Assembly: GCA_029582155.1 (NCBI GenBank)
Contig: CM055901.1
Location: 50,721,206-50,785,205 of the forward strand
Source: Panopea generosa
Lineage: Eukaryota > Mollusca > Bivalvia > Adapedonta > Hiatellidae
Length of the DNA stretch: 64,000 bases
Direction of reading: 5' to 3'
Part shown: in pieces, positions 35,761-47,039 of the stretch
How positions within the stretch are numbered: the stretch's first letter is position 1
Layout of the letters: each line of letters begins with the position of its first letter
Made by a program: the position numbers and the translations under genes
The notes under the pieces: generated by a model
What the model was told of the DNA's origin: nothing
What the model saw: only the letters and a program-made list of their open reading frames with translations
Database searches by the model: none

Positions 35761-37236
35761 AATATCCTCTGTATATACATGTAATTGAAATACTGTTAAT
35801 TTTTGGCACAAAACGCCACACAAACAAATCTTTAAGTAAGCCCAATATTACCACACCAAGTTATATGGTTATATATATTTGAGAGAGATCAAAACATTGC
35901 AAAGTCATTTATGAAAGATTCCAGGAGAGTAACTTAATAAATATCACACAATAGAAAACCCTAATTATTTCATATCCGATTAATGAATTTGACAAATGAG
36001 GTATGAAGTTGAAAAACCAAATGTCAAAATGAATAAAAAAATCAAGGGAATGGATGTAAACCAGCTTTCCCCATCTAAAGTAGTGTCACTCTAACACCAG
36101 ACAAAAATAAAAGGGTTATATATTTAATATTTGATAGATTCATGAAGACTGAGTAATCAGAGTTCAAAATTCAGACTAAATACAGAAACTGACCAAGAAT
36201 AAACTACACGACAGATTTTCACAAAAAATTAAAAAAAACACAACATTATAGAAGGCATTTGCTAGCTCGCCTTCCCAAAGGAGTGGAATGGTCTTACTGC
36301 TATATAACAGCCTTGTATGTTTAGCTTAAACAGTAACAAAATTCTGGAGCATGTAACTCAACCATTTATAGTCATTTTACAATGATAAAAAATTCAGTGT
36401 ATTTTTATATACATTGATACAAAAAAACAGTGAAGGGAGCATAATAAAATGGAGGCCCTTTTGTGATAACAAAACCAAATATGATACACGTATTCCCTTT
36501 TTTTTTTACCATTAAGGGTCCATAACTCTGACAATAACTATCTGATCAGTTCAGTACAGTTACCTATCCCCAGACAAAAATACAGTCATCATAATGAGGT
36601 GTGACACAGGTGATAAAGTGCAATGTTGGTAATTGGCTCAGGTAAGTTTAGTGAACTAAACTGCACACTTGTACAAGAACTAGCAACAGAAAGTGTTGGT
36701 GATTAATGGACAAAATAAAGTTATTATGTGAGTGATTTATGTTTACAGATAACATGGCAGGGATGCAATGCCAGTAGTGACACAGTTAAAAAACCTAAAC
36801 AACACAAGAGAATTCTGCAGAATGTCTGTCCTACATCACTTTATCACAAAGTGTAACTTTAATGAAGACTGGCTATTGATGTTGATCTAACACTTAACTC
36901 TTTTTTTCTTTTTTTGACAAGCTGAGACAAAAATTAATGTGAAGTTTTGACCATGCATAAAGCCGTACAACATATTTATTGAATTTTACCTTTTATATCA
37001 TATTTGTTTTAACATCCAACTTGCTATTTGCTTTAAACAGAGTAAAAAAGAAAATGTATAAAACAATTGGACCAGGGTCACTCTAAGCTTCCAGATTAAA
37101 CTGTTTGCAAACAATCTAGAGTATCTTTATTAAAAAAAAAAAAATAACAACAAAAAACTCAGATGATCCAAAGGAAGAAGTTAGAATTGCCCTATGCTGT
37201 AAGTGCAACACCCTTGTGACAGTTCTTTAGAGTGTC

Positions 37237-37440
37237 AAGGGTCCTCCACTGTTAAATGGTCTAAGGCACTGTCTCAAGGTCATTTCCGTCTCATCACTAT
37301 GGTCATAGGTTCCCATCCTGCTCGCTCCAAAAACTTTATATGAGAAAGTTTGACAGTTACGGTGTCTACTCAGACTCATTTTGAGGTCATTCTCCACCAA
37401 TAACAACTAGATATGCCAAATATAGTGATGCTATACAGTT
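37237..37440 (+). repeat. tRNA-Leu/Ser-type SINE, diverged copy
   Basis: It matches the 2283-2522 element: GGGTCCTCC head, GGTCTAAGGCACTGTCTCAA, a decayed B box (CATAGGTTCCCATCCTGC) and the body CCAAAAACTTTATATGAGAA. The broken A and B boxes suggest an older insertion. Confidence 0.75.
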
Positions 37441-37975
37441 TTGCTGAATGTGAACTCTTTTCAGTGGGTTTTGTTTTTCAGATTTTTTTTTTAGGTTAAA
37501 CAGTATAAAAATACATTATATATCACAATACATAATAATGTGTAACTTTTTTTATTTTCCATCATATAGGAAAAGTTTATATGAAAATTATTGTACATAA
37601 ATTTGTAGGATTGTTGTACTTTATTTAGCTTGGGAAATTAATGTGCAACCCAAAAGCAATGCTAATTTTATATACAAAGCTATAAAATGTCACGTGAACA
37701 AGATTCCCAAAACTCATATATAGAAACGACATTTGTTGCCTACAGCACTGATAGAGAGCCTGTGAAAACGACATATGTTGTGTACAGCAGTTTAGCTAGG
37801 CTTGTTCTTACTTTAAAACTGAACATGATATTAGGGGTTTGAAATCTTAGAATATAATTTTTTGCTGTAACACCACAAGCTACATGAAGCAAAGTGACAT
37901 GAAACACCCCCCTTTACTGATGCCTTCCACAATATACTGATCACTCTTATAAATTATTGTAGCAGTCCAACTTAC

Positions 37976-38078
37976 AGTTCCCCCTCCATATGAATCTATT
38001 TGCCTTGACATTTGTTGGTCATACTTGAAGTGGTCCATGTCTGGTTCCCGCTGAGATACAAAGGCAGCCATTCCGTCT
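37976..38078 (-). CDS. CSPP1: CSPP1-like exon, possible start-codon exon
   Basis: The acceptor is ATATTTTCAG and the donor GTAAGTTGG, the best donor in the gene. The exon is 103 bp and ends in phase 0, but its 5' end is not phase 0, unlike every other exon. An ATG seven bases into the exon has G at -3 and G at +4 (GACGGAATGG). From this ATG the frame reads MAAFVSQREPDMDHFKYDQQ and ends IDSYGGGT, 32 codons. I infer that translation may start here, with a non-coding exon upstream; the alternative is an upstream coding exon donating two bases. Vertebrate CSPP1 long forms have additional N-terminal sequence not seen here. Confidence 0.7.
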
Positions 38079-40129
38079 CTGAAAATACATATCAAAAGAA
38101 TGTACAAATAAGATTTATCGAAAATGATCGAATCATGTGTTGACCATTTGATGCAAAGTGCGCATAAAGATGACAAAAGCAAAATGTCAATTTTTTAAAA
38201 CAAAGTTTACAGTTTCTCCAAATTATCATTTCAAACAATGGAAAACTATAAAACCAGGATAAAAAAGTAAAAAATTGTAAGTAGTTATTTCACAATAAGA
38301 TGAAAAAACAAAGAAAGACATTTGCATAAATGTCAACAAATGTGATCCGACTAGCTTCACTTTTAGGGATTTTTAATGGGACTTATATTTTGACATTTTC
38401 AATACAGTCAATGAAAAGGGCTGATAAGTGGCAAAGAAGGCAGGCATGCAAAGATGTAGACAATATTTTTTATTGCATGCATTAGTGAAAAAAATACTCC
38501 ACTGCAGATGAGGACATTACGTAGTCTCAGTTACGATGCGATGTCTGACAGTTTCTGTCCGACTGGTTCCAAGTAAAAATCAATCTCAGTAGTGGGGTAG
38601 GAATTATCTGAATACTTTATTATTTTTTGTCATGTTCATTATTGTTGTTAAATTATCGACCCTTGTGTAGTTCCAGGGTGTCAAATGAATGGCGGAAAAA
38701 GTAGGCCCACTGCAGCTTATGATGTCGCAATTGCTAGATGCAACATATTGAGTATTGGATAGAATTTTGCTCAAATTCTCTAGTTTGCAAAAGAATCAAG
38801 GTTCTAAGTTTAATCTGCATTTGTTTTTTTCAATCTGTATGACATTGTTAATTTGATTTTATACATGGACACCGAGTCTGCAATCTACCTATTGGAATCA
38901 TAAAAATTATAACCTTTTTCTGTTGCAACATCTTAAAACCTAATTCATTTATTCAATGATAGTTTCTTTCATTTCTTTGATTGATGGCCAGCGAGCCTTG
39001 ATCAAACATTGGTTTCATCCTCTGCCATGGCTATACAGTGTAGAGCCATTGGGCAAGACACTTTATCTGCATATGCTTTGTGCTGGTTCTACCCCAGAAG
39101 ACTTTCACGATTAAGAAGAAGGGGAAAAAAGGTCTAGCCGAATGGCTAAACATATTTTATAAAGGCAATATTTTCAGTGAAAAATAGGCAGTGGAGCCAT
39201 GCCCATACTTTATTATCTGTTAAGACATTTCATGGAAATTAAACAAAAATATGTATTGAGGAATTGTTTTTTTAACATTCAAACATTAAAGAAGCACTGC
39301 CTCACATGGAATTAAAAATGTTCATAAAAAAAATAAATAAATAAAAAAAATAATAAAAAAGACTGCCTCTGAATAAATTTTCAGAATCAATACTACATCC
39401 TTCCACCTCCTCAATCTTCAAATCCGTCCTACATTTATTTGTGATCCTCTCAACTAAAAATTCTTAATCCGCCTGTGAACTTAATTATATAATTATATCT
39501 ATTCATTATACTTGAATACCTTTATGGCAGATGTCTGGTTTTCCCTTATTCTAAAAATAAACTGTGTCTCTCTCCATAATAAATAACATTCTTTTATGTG
39601 TGTTACCAGAATAAAGCACAATGATGACTTTAAACAATTGAGCGATAAAACACCATTCATTTATTCGATCTAAAAAAAAACAACAGGCAAATAAAGGCCA
39701 TACACAGTGGCTGTACGTTGAATAGATACTGTAGTTGACAAATTATAAGATTATATACCTAATAGTGAACTGTTGACGCTGAAAATTTCAAACCATTAAT
39801 GTCATAAACAGTCATGCATGTGTATAAACTGTCTCTGTACGCCACTGGTCGGCCTATTTCATTACAATATCGGAAAATGTAAATCTGCTTTAAATTATTT
39901 ATTTAAATTTAGGCCATATTAAAACTGTGTATTTTTTTTTACCTTTATGAGACAAGTCACATGAAGGTAATTTAACAACAAAGTTAAGAGAAACTGTCCC
40001 AAGAGAATCGACCAATCAACTACTTTTTAATAAGAGTCAAAAATGGTCAGACTGTGTCAAGACAAAAAATTTGCATCAATTAATTTTCTCATATACTATT
40101 TTTTTTTTCACATAACCCTCTATACCCTT
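38079..40129. other. Upstream sequence, no supported gene
   Basis: AT-rich sequence. A SINE-like remnant lies near 39015-39110 (TACAGTGTAGAGCCATTGGG then TGCTGGTTCTACCCCAGAAG). A short plus-strand stretch near 38660-38750 has slightly higher GC and a small open frame (VVPGCQMNGGKS) too short to interpret. No upstream exon of the gene could be supported here. Confidence 0.5.
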
Positions 40130-40369
40130 TTAACCCTTTACTTCATATAGACACCTTTTGACACCTCTTATATAAACGTATTTGGACACCTAAAAAGAAG
40201 GCTTCTGAAATATTGGGTGAATTATGTTTATATTAACTGACAGAGTGGAAAACAGTGCAGGAAGTGTTCAGATTGCTCGTTACGAGCAATCTGAACTCTT
40301 CCAGCACTGTTTTCAAAGGCCTTCTGTTATTGGTGCGGGAAAACGCATATCTATGGAGTAAAGGGTTAA
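40130..40369. mobile_element. TTAA-flanked MITE (piggyBac-like), copy 2
   Basis: It is bounded by TTAA (40130-40133 and 40366-40369) with termini CCCTTTACT and AGTAAAGGG, a perfect 9-bp inverted repeat. Inside is a near-perfect palindrome CAGATTGCTCGTT/ACGAGCAATCTG flanked by AGTGCAGGAAG and CTTCCAGCACT. It is closely similar over its whole length to 3972-4212. Confidence 0.87.
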
Positions 40370-40759
40370 ATGAGGATTTAAATATGCCCTATACCTAGCA
40401 ACTTGAGATCTAATTTAACCACATTTAAAAAGTGAAGTGTTTACAAAGGAAATCATCATGTACAATGTAGGTGAAAATGTCTCAGGTGTGAGTGTCTTGT
40501 AAATAACATAGACGGTCATTGAGATAAAGTATAGTCTTGCTATGTATGCTTGTGAACTCACGGTAAATATGTTTTTTAAGTATCTAATTCATACATGACA
40601 CACTATGCAATTGGTAAATATTATGGTTAATTGTTTTAAAATCCCCCTAGTTTTAATACAATGCCAAATAGTCGCTTTTTTAGAATAACAAAGTTAAATT
40701 GAATGCATTGATTTAAAGCTTAACCTTAAATGTGGGGAAGTAGTATTATACTGGACAGT

Positions 40760-41425
40760 AATATTGCATACGGAATAAGGATATCTGATATTTTCTCTCT
40801 CACCAAGAACTGAGATAAAATTCTCGTGCTATGGCGTTGGAACCATTGATTGGTTGATTGAATATTTAGCATCATTTTTATGCCATCAATGGCTAACAGA
40901 TGATCAATTAACCTAACCATTGTTTCTTGGTATCCTGAAAGGTTAACCAAAACTCGAGCACACCCCATTTTCGCAAGAAACTGATAACTTTCCCACTTGA
41001 ATAAGCAGTGAGAGACAATGAAAATGAGACACAATATTGTATATCAATCATCACACAGAGACTGTGGCCGGATGGGGATTGAAACTCATGACCCCTGGAT
41101 TGATAGTCAGACGTGTAACAGACTAAGCTAATCTGGCCCAGCAGGCATTGGAACCAATCTATGACATAATGTGTAAAATGAAAGTTTTATAAACAATCGT
41201 TGCAAAAAATATAACGATGAATTATTAAATTTAGTCGTAAATAATTTTTAAAAATGTTTTGGGTATGCAAGAAAAAGGATCATATATGGCTTTTTCGGTC
41301 CGGATAGAAAATTCTGTCTCTTAGGAGAACTGTTTTGCGCGGGAGCTCATCTCTCCATAACAGTTTCCCTCAGGAGGAAAGTTTAGTTTTTATCCAAACT
41401 TCAAACCTATGTAAGATTCTTAATT
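40760..41425 (+). repeat. Dispersed repeat copy split by a SINE
   Basis: The left part (40765-40845, AATTCTCGTGCTATGGCGTT) and the right part (41144-41425, GGTATGCAAGAAAAAGGATC and CAAACCTATGTAAGATTC) together match 34480-34915. The interruption is the SINE at 40846-41143, bordered by a duplicated GGC(G/A)TTGGAACCA. Confidence 0.75.
40846..41143 (-). repeat. tRNA-Asp-like SINE with target-site duplication
   Basis: On the minus strand it starts TGGGCCAGATTAGCTTAGTC, has GACTATCAATCCAGGGGTC and GAGTTTCAATCCCC, then the family body (TGTGTCTCATTTTCATTGTC, GTGTGCTCGAGTTTTGGTTA), and ends GGCATAAAAATGATGCTAAA with a CAATCAACCAATC tail. GGCGTTGGAACCA (40833-40845) and GGCATTGGAACCA (41144-41156) are the flanking duplication, one mismatch in 13. 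The open frame across it on the minus strand is not a gene. Confidence 0.87.
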
Positions 41426-43365
41426 ATATGTTTTTTAATGAGGAATACATCCCCCCTCTCTTGACATTGAATAGTTCATAATAATTTATTTTAGCTTGAT
41501 TTTGAAATTTAAGTTCATAGCTTGTACGACTCCATTTCCTAGGTATATTGAGTGTTGTTTTTGAGAAACCATCAGGTCAAGTCTGAAATCAGACCTGCAA
41601 CCTTTGTTGTGTGCAACCAACACACTATCCACTGCAATACTGCCATGTTTTTTAACCATGAATGAAATATTGATACCTATGTAATTTAATCATTTCTTAT
41701 ATTTCCTATATGAATTCAATATAGTGTCACCCACACTGGCTATTTATATCCACATGACTGTATAAACTTAGTGCACATTAATACTACTACTAGCACCAAA
41801 CAGTATTCTATAACTATAAAACAGTATCACCTGATCACTTTATCAACTGACAACTTGCAAGTTGATAACCACAGTTTTAAATTGTAAACAGACAACTCAA
41901 ATGTTTACTTCCAAATAAATCATGGAGCGTTTATTTGTTTGGCACAAACCCAATAATCCGTTGTTGCTTTATTGATTAGTGTTTACTACAATTAGGACAG
42001 TTTTAAAGAAGAGACTTATTAACTTACTGGCGACAAGGAGATGGCTGACTGACATGTCGCTAGTTTTAAAATTTGAAAGAGAGATATTGCACAAAGATTA
42101 ATTATACTTGTGCTCTTTGGGATACAAATGTGTCACTTAGGGTACATTCACACGCCAGTATAAAGAAACTCTTTCAAGTTTAAAAGTTAGCCACAAGCCT
42201 TCTGACAGTCAGCTGGTACAGTTTAGGTTCACACTTGTTTTTCTTACAAGATGTGTGCAAAACTTTTTTTTTATGCCATTTATATGGTATATCCAGTTTT
42301 ATTGGTGAAGGAAAACATCAGAATGAAACCACTATCTTTCTGTAAGTAACTGACAAAATGTATCACATAATGAAGATATTTTTTACAAGATGGACTGAAA
42401 CCCACGACCTCAGTTCAGAGAGGTAAGTAATCTTGAATCCATGGAAGACCTCTGGTCAAAAAGTAAATAATGAAACAGCTCATGCCACAGTATCTATAAA
42501 TAACAACTAAAAATATTATTTTTAAAAACTGGCCAAGTACATTTTTAGAATTAAGACAGAAAAAAAAATGTGGTTGGCTTATTCTTAGATGTCAAAACTA
42601 AATTTGAATTTACCATTAAAAAAAAAAAAGTGATTAATGTAAAATTATAAATAAATGTGTTTTGATATAAAAGCAAAAATAAAATTAGCAGAAGCATGCA
42701 CCCTGAACAACAGGCTAATAATACCTGAATGACTGTAGAACAATACCTTTCATTTTTGTTATGAGGACAGCTTAGCAAAGAAAAGAAAAACAAATATTTC
42801 TATTATCTTTTATTCAATTCTTTTGTTTGTCTTCTAACGTTTACAAACAGGTTAACTGTGACCTCCTGAGTCACAAATAATTATAAAAGTCACAAGATCA
42901 GATTTCATTTATTTGTTTAAAATAAAAGGCAGCTTGAACATGTTTCAACATCTACTTGACTAAATTATACACATTTTACGTTTCCTAAATACACATTTTA
43001 TATTTTGGAATGTAAATTAGATATTGTTTTTGGACAATCAAGATCTGTATATTGCAATTTGTGTGGTACGGAAATCTTTCATAATGCCACGCTTCTATAC
43101 ATGATATTAGATATATGGGTAAACTGGAAATTAAGGAATCATTCTATTCATTTAAATGAACATTAAACTGTAAATATAAATAATTTTAACTTTATATACA
43201 GTCATGCTCAGTCGATGTATGTAACACAATTTATAATTACATGTATTTGAAACCCAAGATTATATAGTGTTTTATGTATGTATATATAGATTATTCAATA
43301 TTTTATTAATCATATCTATGATATGAAAAAGTTTGAACCTTACTTTTACTACGATATAAACAAAA

Positions 43366-43370
<5 letters not shown>
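41426..43370. other. Gene-free stretch with SINE core
   Basis: A SINE-like segment lies at about 41485-41640 (TTATTTTAGCTTGATTTTG, then GTATATTGAGTGTTGTTTTT, then CAGACCTGCAACCTTTG). The rest is AT-rich; the minus-strand open frame at 42551-42793 is a low-complexity Phe/Leu-rich chance frame. Confidence 0.5.

Positions 43371-43398
<28 letters not shown>
43371..43398. repeat. (TA)n microsatellite
   Basis: Fourteen uninterrupted TA dinucleotides directly abutting the left end of the MITE at 43399. The junction suggests insertion into a TA-rich target. Confidence 0.95.
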
Positions 43399-43401
<3 letters not shown>

Positions 43402-43569
43402 TCAAACCTGTCTTAAGCAGCCAGTCAAGAGAAGAAGCTAAAGCGGCCTTTTAATACAGGTTGTTGCTTAATAAAGTTTAATTTGCACTGAAAACATAGA
43501 AATGGGACATAGCAAATGCTTAAGACAAGTGGCTGCTTAATAGAGGTGACCGCTTACACAGGTTTTACT
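43399..43569 (+). mobile_element. MITE with AAACCTGT-type inverted repeats, copy 2
   Basis: The left end CAGTCAAACCTGTCTTAAGC and the right end, read on the other strand as AGTAAAACCTGTGTAAGCGG, are imperfect inverted repeats. The interior matches 26543-26687 in the opposite orientation (ATACAGGTTGTTGCTTAATA). Non-autonomous, superfamily unassigned. Confidence 0.7.
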
Positions 43570-43647
43570 TTACAATGTATTTAATTACATTTGGGAAGAC
43601 GACTTTTCATTGAAGCTATATTCTTGATCATTTCCCTATAAATAGCT

Positions 43648-44065
43648 GTATGGTGTTTAGAGCGTTTCAATGATTTGTCAGTTATATTGCGCCAGTTTCT
43701 ACTTGTGACAGTATGACCATAATAAATTAATTGCTAGATTGTCATCCCCGCCCGCACCCTAATTACCATGCCGCCTCGACTTTTTTTTATTAAAAAAAAA
43801 TCAAAAATTTTAAAAATGAAAGTCCTTCCACCCACCCTGTTTTTAAGAAAAATTTGGATGATAATTTAGAAATTATAATGGCCTATTCTAAGTACTGCCA
43901 CACTGGAGTATCCTGTCGTGGACACATGGTATGATACCTCTCCCAGTCACATTATACTGACACCAGGCTGATCTGACCGAGAACTATATGTTGAGTGTCA
44001 AGCAAGGATCCAGTACCATTTTTACAAGCATTTGGTATAACCTGTTCAGGAATCAAACATGCATA
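43648..44065 (-). repeat. SINE copy split by a TA-flanked MITE
   Basis: The left part (TATGGTGTTTAGAGCGTTTC, TTCTACTTGTGACAGTA) and the right part (GCCACACTGGAGTATCCTGT, ATGATACCTCTCCCAGTCAC, ACCAGGCTGATCTGACC) match the intact element at 44692-45000. The 172-bp interruption is the MITE at 43714-43883. The tRNA head at the right end is decayed. Confidence 0.75.
43714..43883. mobile_element. AT-rich MITE with TA target duplication, inside a SINE
   Basis: TA flanks both ends (43712-43713 and 43884-43885). The left end TGACCATAATAAATTAATTG and CTAGATTGTCATCC pair imperfectly with the right end, whose reverse complement is GGCCATTATAATTTCTAAAT and TATCATCC. The interior is A/T homopolymer-rich. 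A related but decayed copy is at 49920-50115. Confidence 0.72.
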
Positions 44066-44691
44066 TATGCAAAAATGGTAATTTTGAGTTCTGTAACAAT
44101 TTTTTTTCCAAGATAATATGAATTTAGATCCTTTCTATATAACGAGGAAAGATTCAAGAACTGGGAAATGTTTTAATATCATTTTAACTGGTGCGACAAC
44201 AGTTACATAATATAAACATGTGAATCTCAAATCTTTAATTTATTTATGTAATTCACAGATTGTTTTGTTACAATGACTATTAAATTGACATGATCAGCTA
44301 GTCATCATTTTCTCACACAGTCTAGCTTGTTGCTGTGCCCATTGCCAATGTTGACAATAATGTCAATAAGTTAGCATATTTTGTATGACCTTGTGTGCCT
44401 TAATCAACTATTGGATGCTTTGTTATGCACTTAATCAATAGTATTAATCTTGAAAGAATGGCAGTCTCCATAGACTGACAGAAACTTTTGTTATATAGTA
44501 TATTCAATTTGGTTATTTTTTTCCCATAAACTGTCACTTGTTTGCACGCCCAGACATTACCCATAGGTGGGCCAAATTCTCAGAGCACTTCGTATCCCAG
44601 CGAGCCTATAGGGCACTGTTCAGTGAGGAACCCCTCTCTCCCCACCCCCCTATAGAACATTGTGTCAGAAATGTCACTAATAAACAGTTGT

Positions 44692-45000
44692 TGTTGTTGT
44701 ATGGTGTTTAGCGTCACTTTCAACAATTTTTCATATCATGACGGTGTCTACTTGAGACAGTATTCTGATTGCTGTCACACTGGAGTATCATGCCGCAGAC
44801 ACATGGTATGATACCCAACCCAGTCACATTATACTGACACCGGACCGACTAGACCTAGAACTTTCCTCTAAATGCTGAACGTCAAGCGAGTAAGCTTCTA
44901 GTACCATTTTTAAAGTCTTTGGTATGAACTGGTCGGGGTTCAACCCATAACCTTCCACATGCAAGGTGGATGTTCTACCACTAGACCATGCTGAGGTCTA
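44692..45000 (-). repeat. tRNA-Ala-like SINE
   Basis: On the minus strand the head reads CATGGTCTAGTGGTAGAACA (A box) then CTTGCATGTGGAAG (anticodon position TGC) then GGGTTGAACCCC (B box). The body continues to GTGACGCTAAACACCATACA and ends in an ACAACAACAAC tail (44687-44700 on the plus strand as GTTGTTGTTG). It is a full-length tRNA-derived SINE; the open frame over its head is not a gene. Confidence 0.82.
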
Positions 45001-46412
45001 CTAATAAACAGGAAATGGACACCAACTGTGGTTCTGAACCTCAAACCTCTGTGGTTACAACTAATGATAACTGATAAAATATAATTGGAATGTGCTGTAG
45101 GAAATAAATGGGAGCATTTATACAATGAATATGAGGGATTAAGTCTATTTGTTAAAATTCATGAGAGATAGGGTCAGGGTTCAACTTGTGAACAAGACCA
45201 CCACAATGAAATCCGATACACATGACCTAGATAGACAACAACAGAGTTATGTACGTTGACAACAGAAGTAATCACCATCAAAATATTTTCACCCAACCCC
45301 TTGCTAAAAAATTGAGAATATATCTCACAAACAAATTAACCAACAAAAAAAACTCATTCCTTAAGCATACATAAGTATGCAATATCTATACATAATTATG
45401 AAATATTCTATACTTAATTATAAAATATTCTATTTATGACAATGACCCAAAATGTTGACGCCAATCTATAAATACTGGTAAATGTGAAGAGGTGTTTCAA
45501 AATTTGGTAAAAGAAAAATCATTCAATAATCAAATATATTCATTTTGATTCTTACACAGAATATAATTTATAAAGTTAAATTTTATCATTTTTATATACC
45601 ATTTTTTTCAAAAAGCATATTGAATTATTGGATTAAAAACATAAAAGTTAAAAGAAATCTCCATAAATATACATCATTTTTCTTTTGATTGAAAATTCAA
45701 ATGTTACCTGTTGCCCACTTTACCTATTTTTCACAACGCTATCTTAACTACCGTATTGACAGTTCTATTTATCGAACACTGAATTTCCCAATACAAATTC
45801 TCAATCACTCGCAAGAATATATATCAACAAACATCTTATTGATAACTTTTCTTACCCACCTTTTAGCGTTGTCAAATCAATCCAAATCCCCCACTGAAGA
45901 TAAACCTTATCAATATTGTTGATGGCAAAATACTAAATATTAATTCATTGATATTCCGAATGATAATAAGTTTTAATCAGCCGAGATGGTCCTACAAATC
46001 ACCATGTTGATGTAGTGTGTATATTTTGTTGCCATGACAACTATTCCATTCACATTCTTAGACACAGTGTCATATTATTAAGTAAAAGTCAAATAATTTT
46101 TAATACACAAACTGTATAAAATGACTATGAAAATATTTGCCTAGACCTTGAAAATGAATAAATGAATATCTGCAAATTGGTCTAGCGTACAAACTTCAGG
46201 TCCCAGTTCAATGTTGCAAACACAACAGTACTTACAACTGCTTGATATATTGACATTATGGACAGGTATAATCTTCCAAGATTGCCAGTACAAACAAAAC
46301 ACTGGAATTAAATGTTGGTTTAAAGGATCTTAAAATCATTTCATCAACTATGATAGTCTGTAATACAGAATTAGAATGAGGCTCAATCAAATTTTTTTTT
46401 TCTATGCATAAC
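45001..46412. other. Gene-free stretch
   Basis: AT-rich sequence without recognisable elements. A plus-strand 77-codon frame at 45689-45922 has no splice or homology support. The segment 45700-45930 is somewhat less A-rich than its surroundings but I can assign nothing to it. Confidence 0.45.
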
Positions 46413-46679
46413 CAGTAATGCATCTGACTATCAATCCAGAGGTTGTGAATTCAAAACCCCGCCCGGCAACAGTCTCCGTGATGATTGATATACAACAATG
46501 TGTCTCATTATCATTCATCTCTCACTGCTGATTCTGTTGGAAAGTTATCAGTTACTTGCCGAGATGGGATGTGCTCGAGTATTGGTTAATCTTTCAGGAT
46601 CCCAGAAAACAGAGGTTAGGTTAAATGATTGTCTGTTAGCCCTCGATGGCATAAAAATGACGCTTAATATTCAATCAAA
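46413..46679 (+). repeat. 5'-truncated tRNA-Asp-like SINE with perfect 11-bp TSD
   Basis: It matches the 24910-25185 element from within the tRNA head (CAGTAATGCATCTGACTATC) to the end (GGCATAAAAATGACGCTTAA). CTATGCATAAC flanks it perfectly at 46402-46412 and 46680-46690. About 20 bases of the 5' end are missing, as expected of incomplete reverse transcription. The 63-codon frame over its body is not a gene. Confidence 0.9.
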
Positions 46680-46990
46680 CTATGCATAACATGGAACAAA
46701 TAATCTACAACTATAATGGGCCAAGAAGTGAAAACAGTCACATTTTATGCTTAATGTACCTGAGATGAAACAAATATCCTGTGATATATATTGATGATCA
46801 CAGTATGAAAGCAATGGTAATCCCAATCAAATATTGCTTCCAGGGCCTTTGTTTGACCGTTTTGAAATTTGGCCTCATCCCCACATCCCTGGAGTAACTT
46901 GTTATGCATGTGTTATTAATTTCTGGGACCATATAGCATCATATACCTGTATACTCTTGTAAAAAACAGCTGCACCACCATATTTTTTAT

Positions 46991-47010
46991 CCCCCCCCCC
47001 CCCCCCCCCC
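46991..47010. repeat. Poly-C tract (20 bp)
   Basis: Twenty consecutive C, then seven A. An unusual homopolymer in such AT-rich DNA. Its length in the assembly may be unreliable. Confidence 0.97.
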
Positions 47011-47039
47011 AAAAAAATATTTTAGGATGGCATATAGTA

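Larger units (their letters stand above)
719..38078 (-). other. CSPP1: CSPP1-like gene span (11 coding exons, 3' end beyond window)
   Basis: Eleven exons read right to left form one frame of about 517 residues with AG acceptors and GT donors at every junction seen. Intron sizes run from 1.2 to 6.0 kb (3648, 1196, 5136, 5174, 2957, 6044, 1890, 1817, 4477 and 3463 bp in transcription order). The protein is charged, rich in Glu, Lys, Arg and Gln, and repeats a module of a short loop with Gly, then Tyr, then a basic/acidic helix ending in a Tyr-x-x-x-Leu/Met-x-Lys pattern just before the exon end. The closest family I recognise is CSPP1, a microtubule and ciliary-tip/centrosomal protein whose N-terminal part carries modules such as SLPLGEDYERKK followed by a helix. 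The 34-kb exon begins SLPLNSDGYEDRQR, a good match. Family assignment is from memory of the human protein and is moderately sure; that this is a real spliced gene is more certain. The C-terminal part lies left of the window. Confidence 0.62.

Noticed and set aside
38660-38750. Possible zinc-finger fragment (VVPGCQMNGG)
   Set aside because: Only a dozen residues with one Cys pair position; stops follow and no further motif is present.
46498-46689. 63-codon plus-strand frame MCLIIIHLSL
   Set aside because: It is the body of a tRNA-derived SINE; related frames appear over the other SINE copies.
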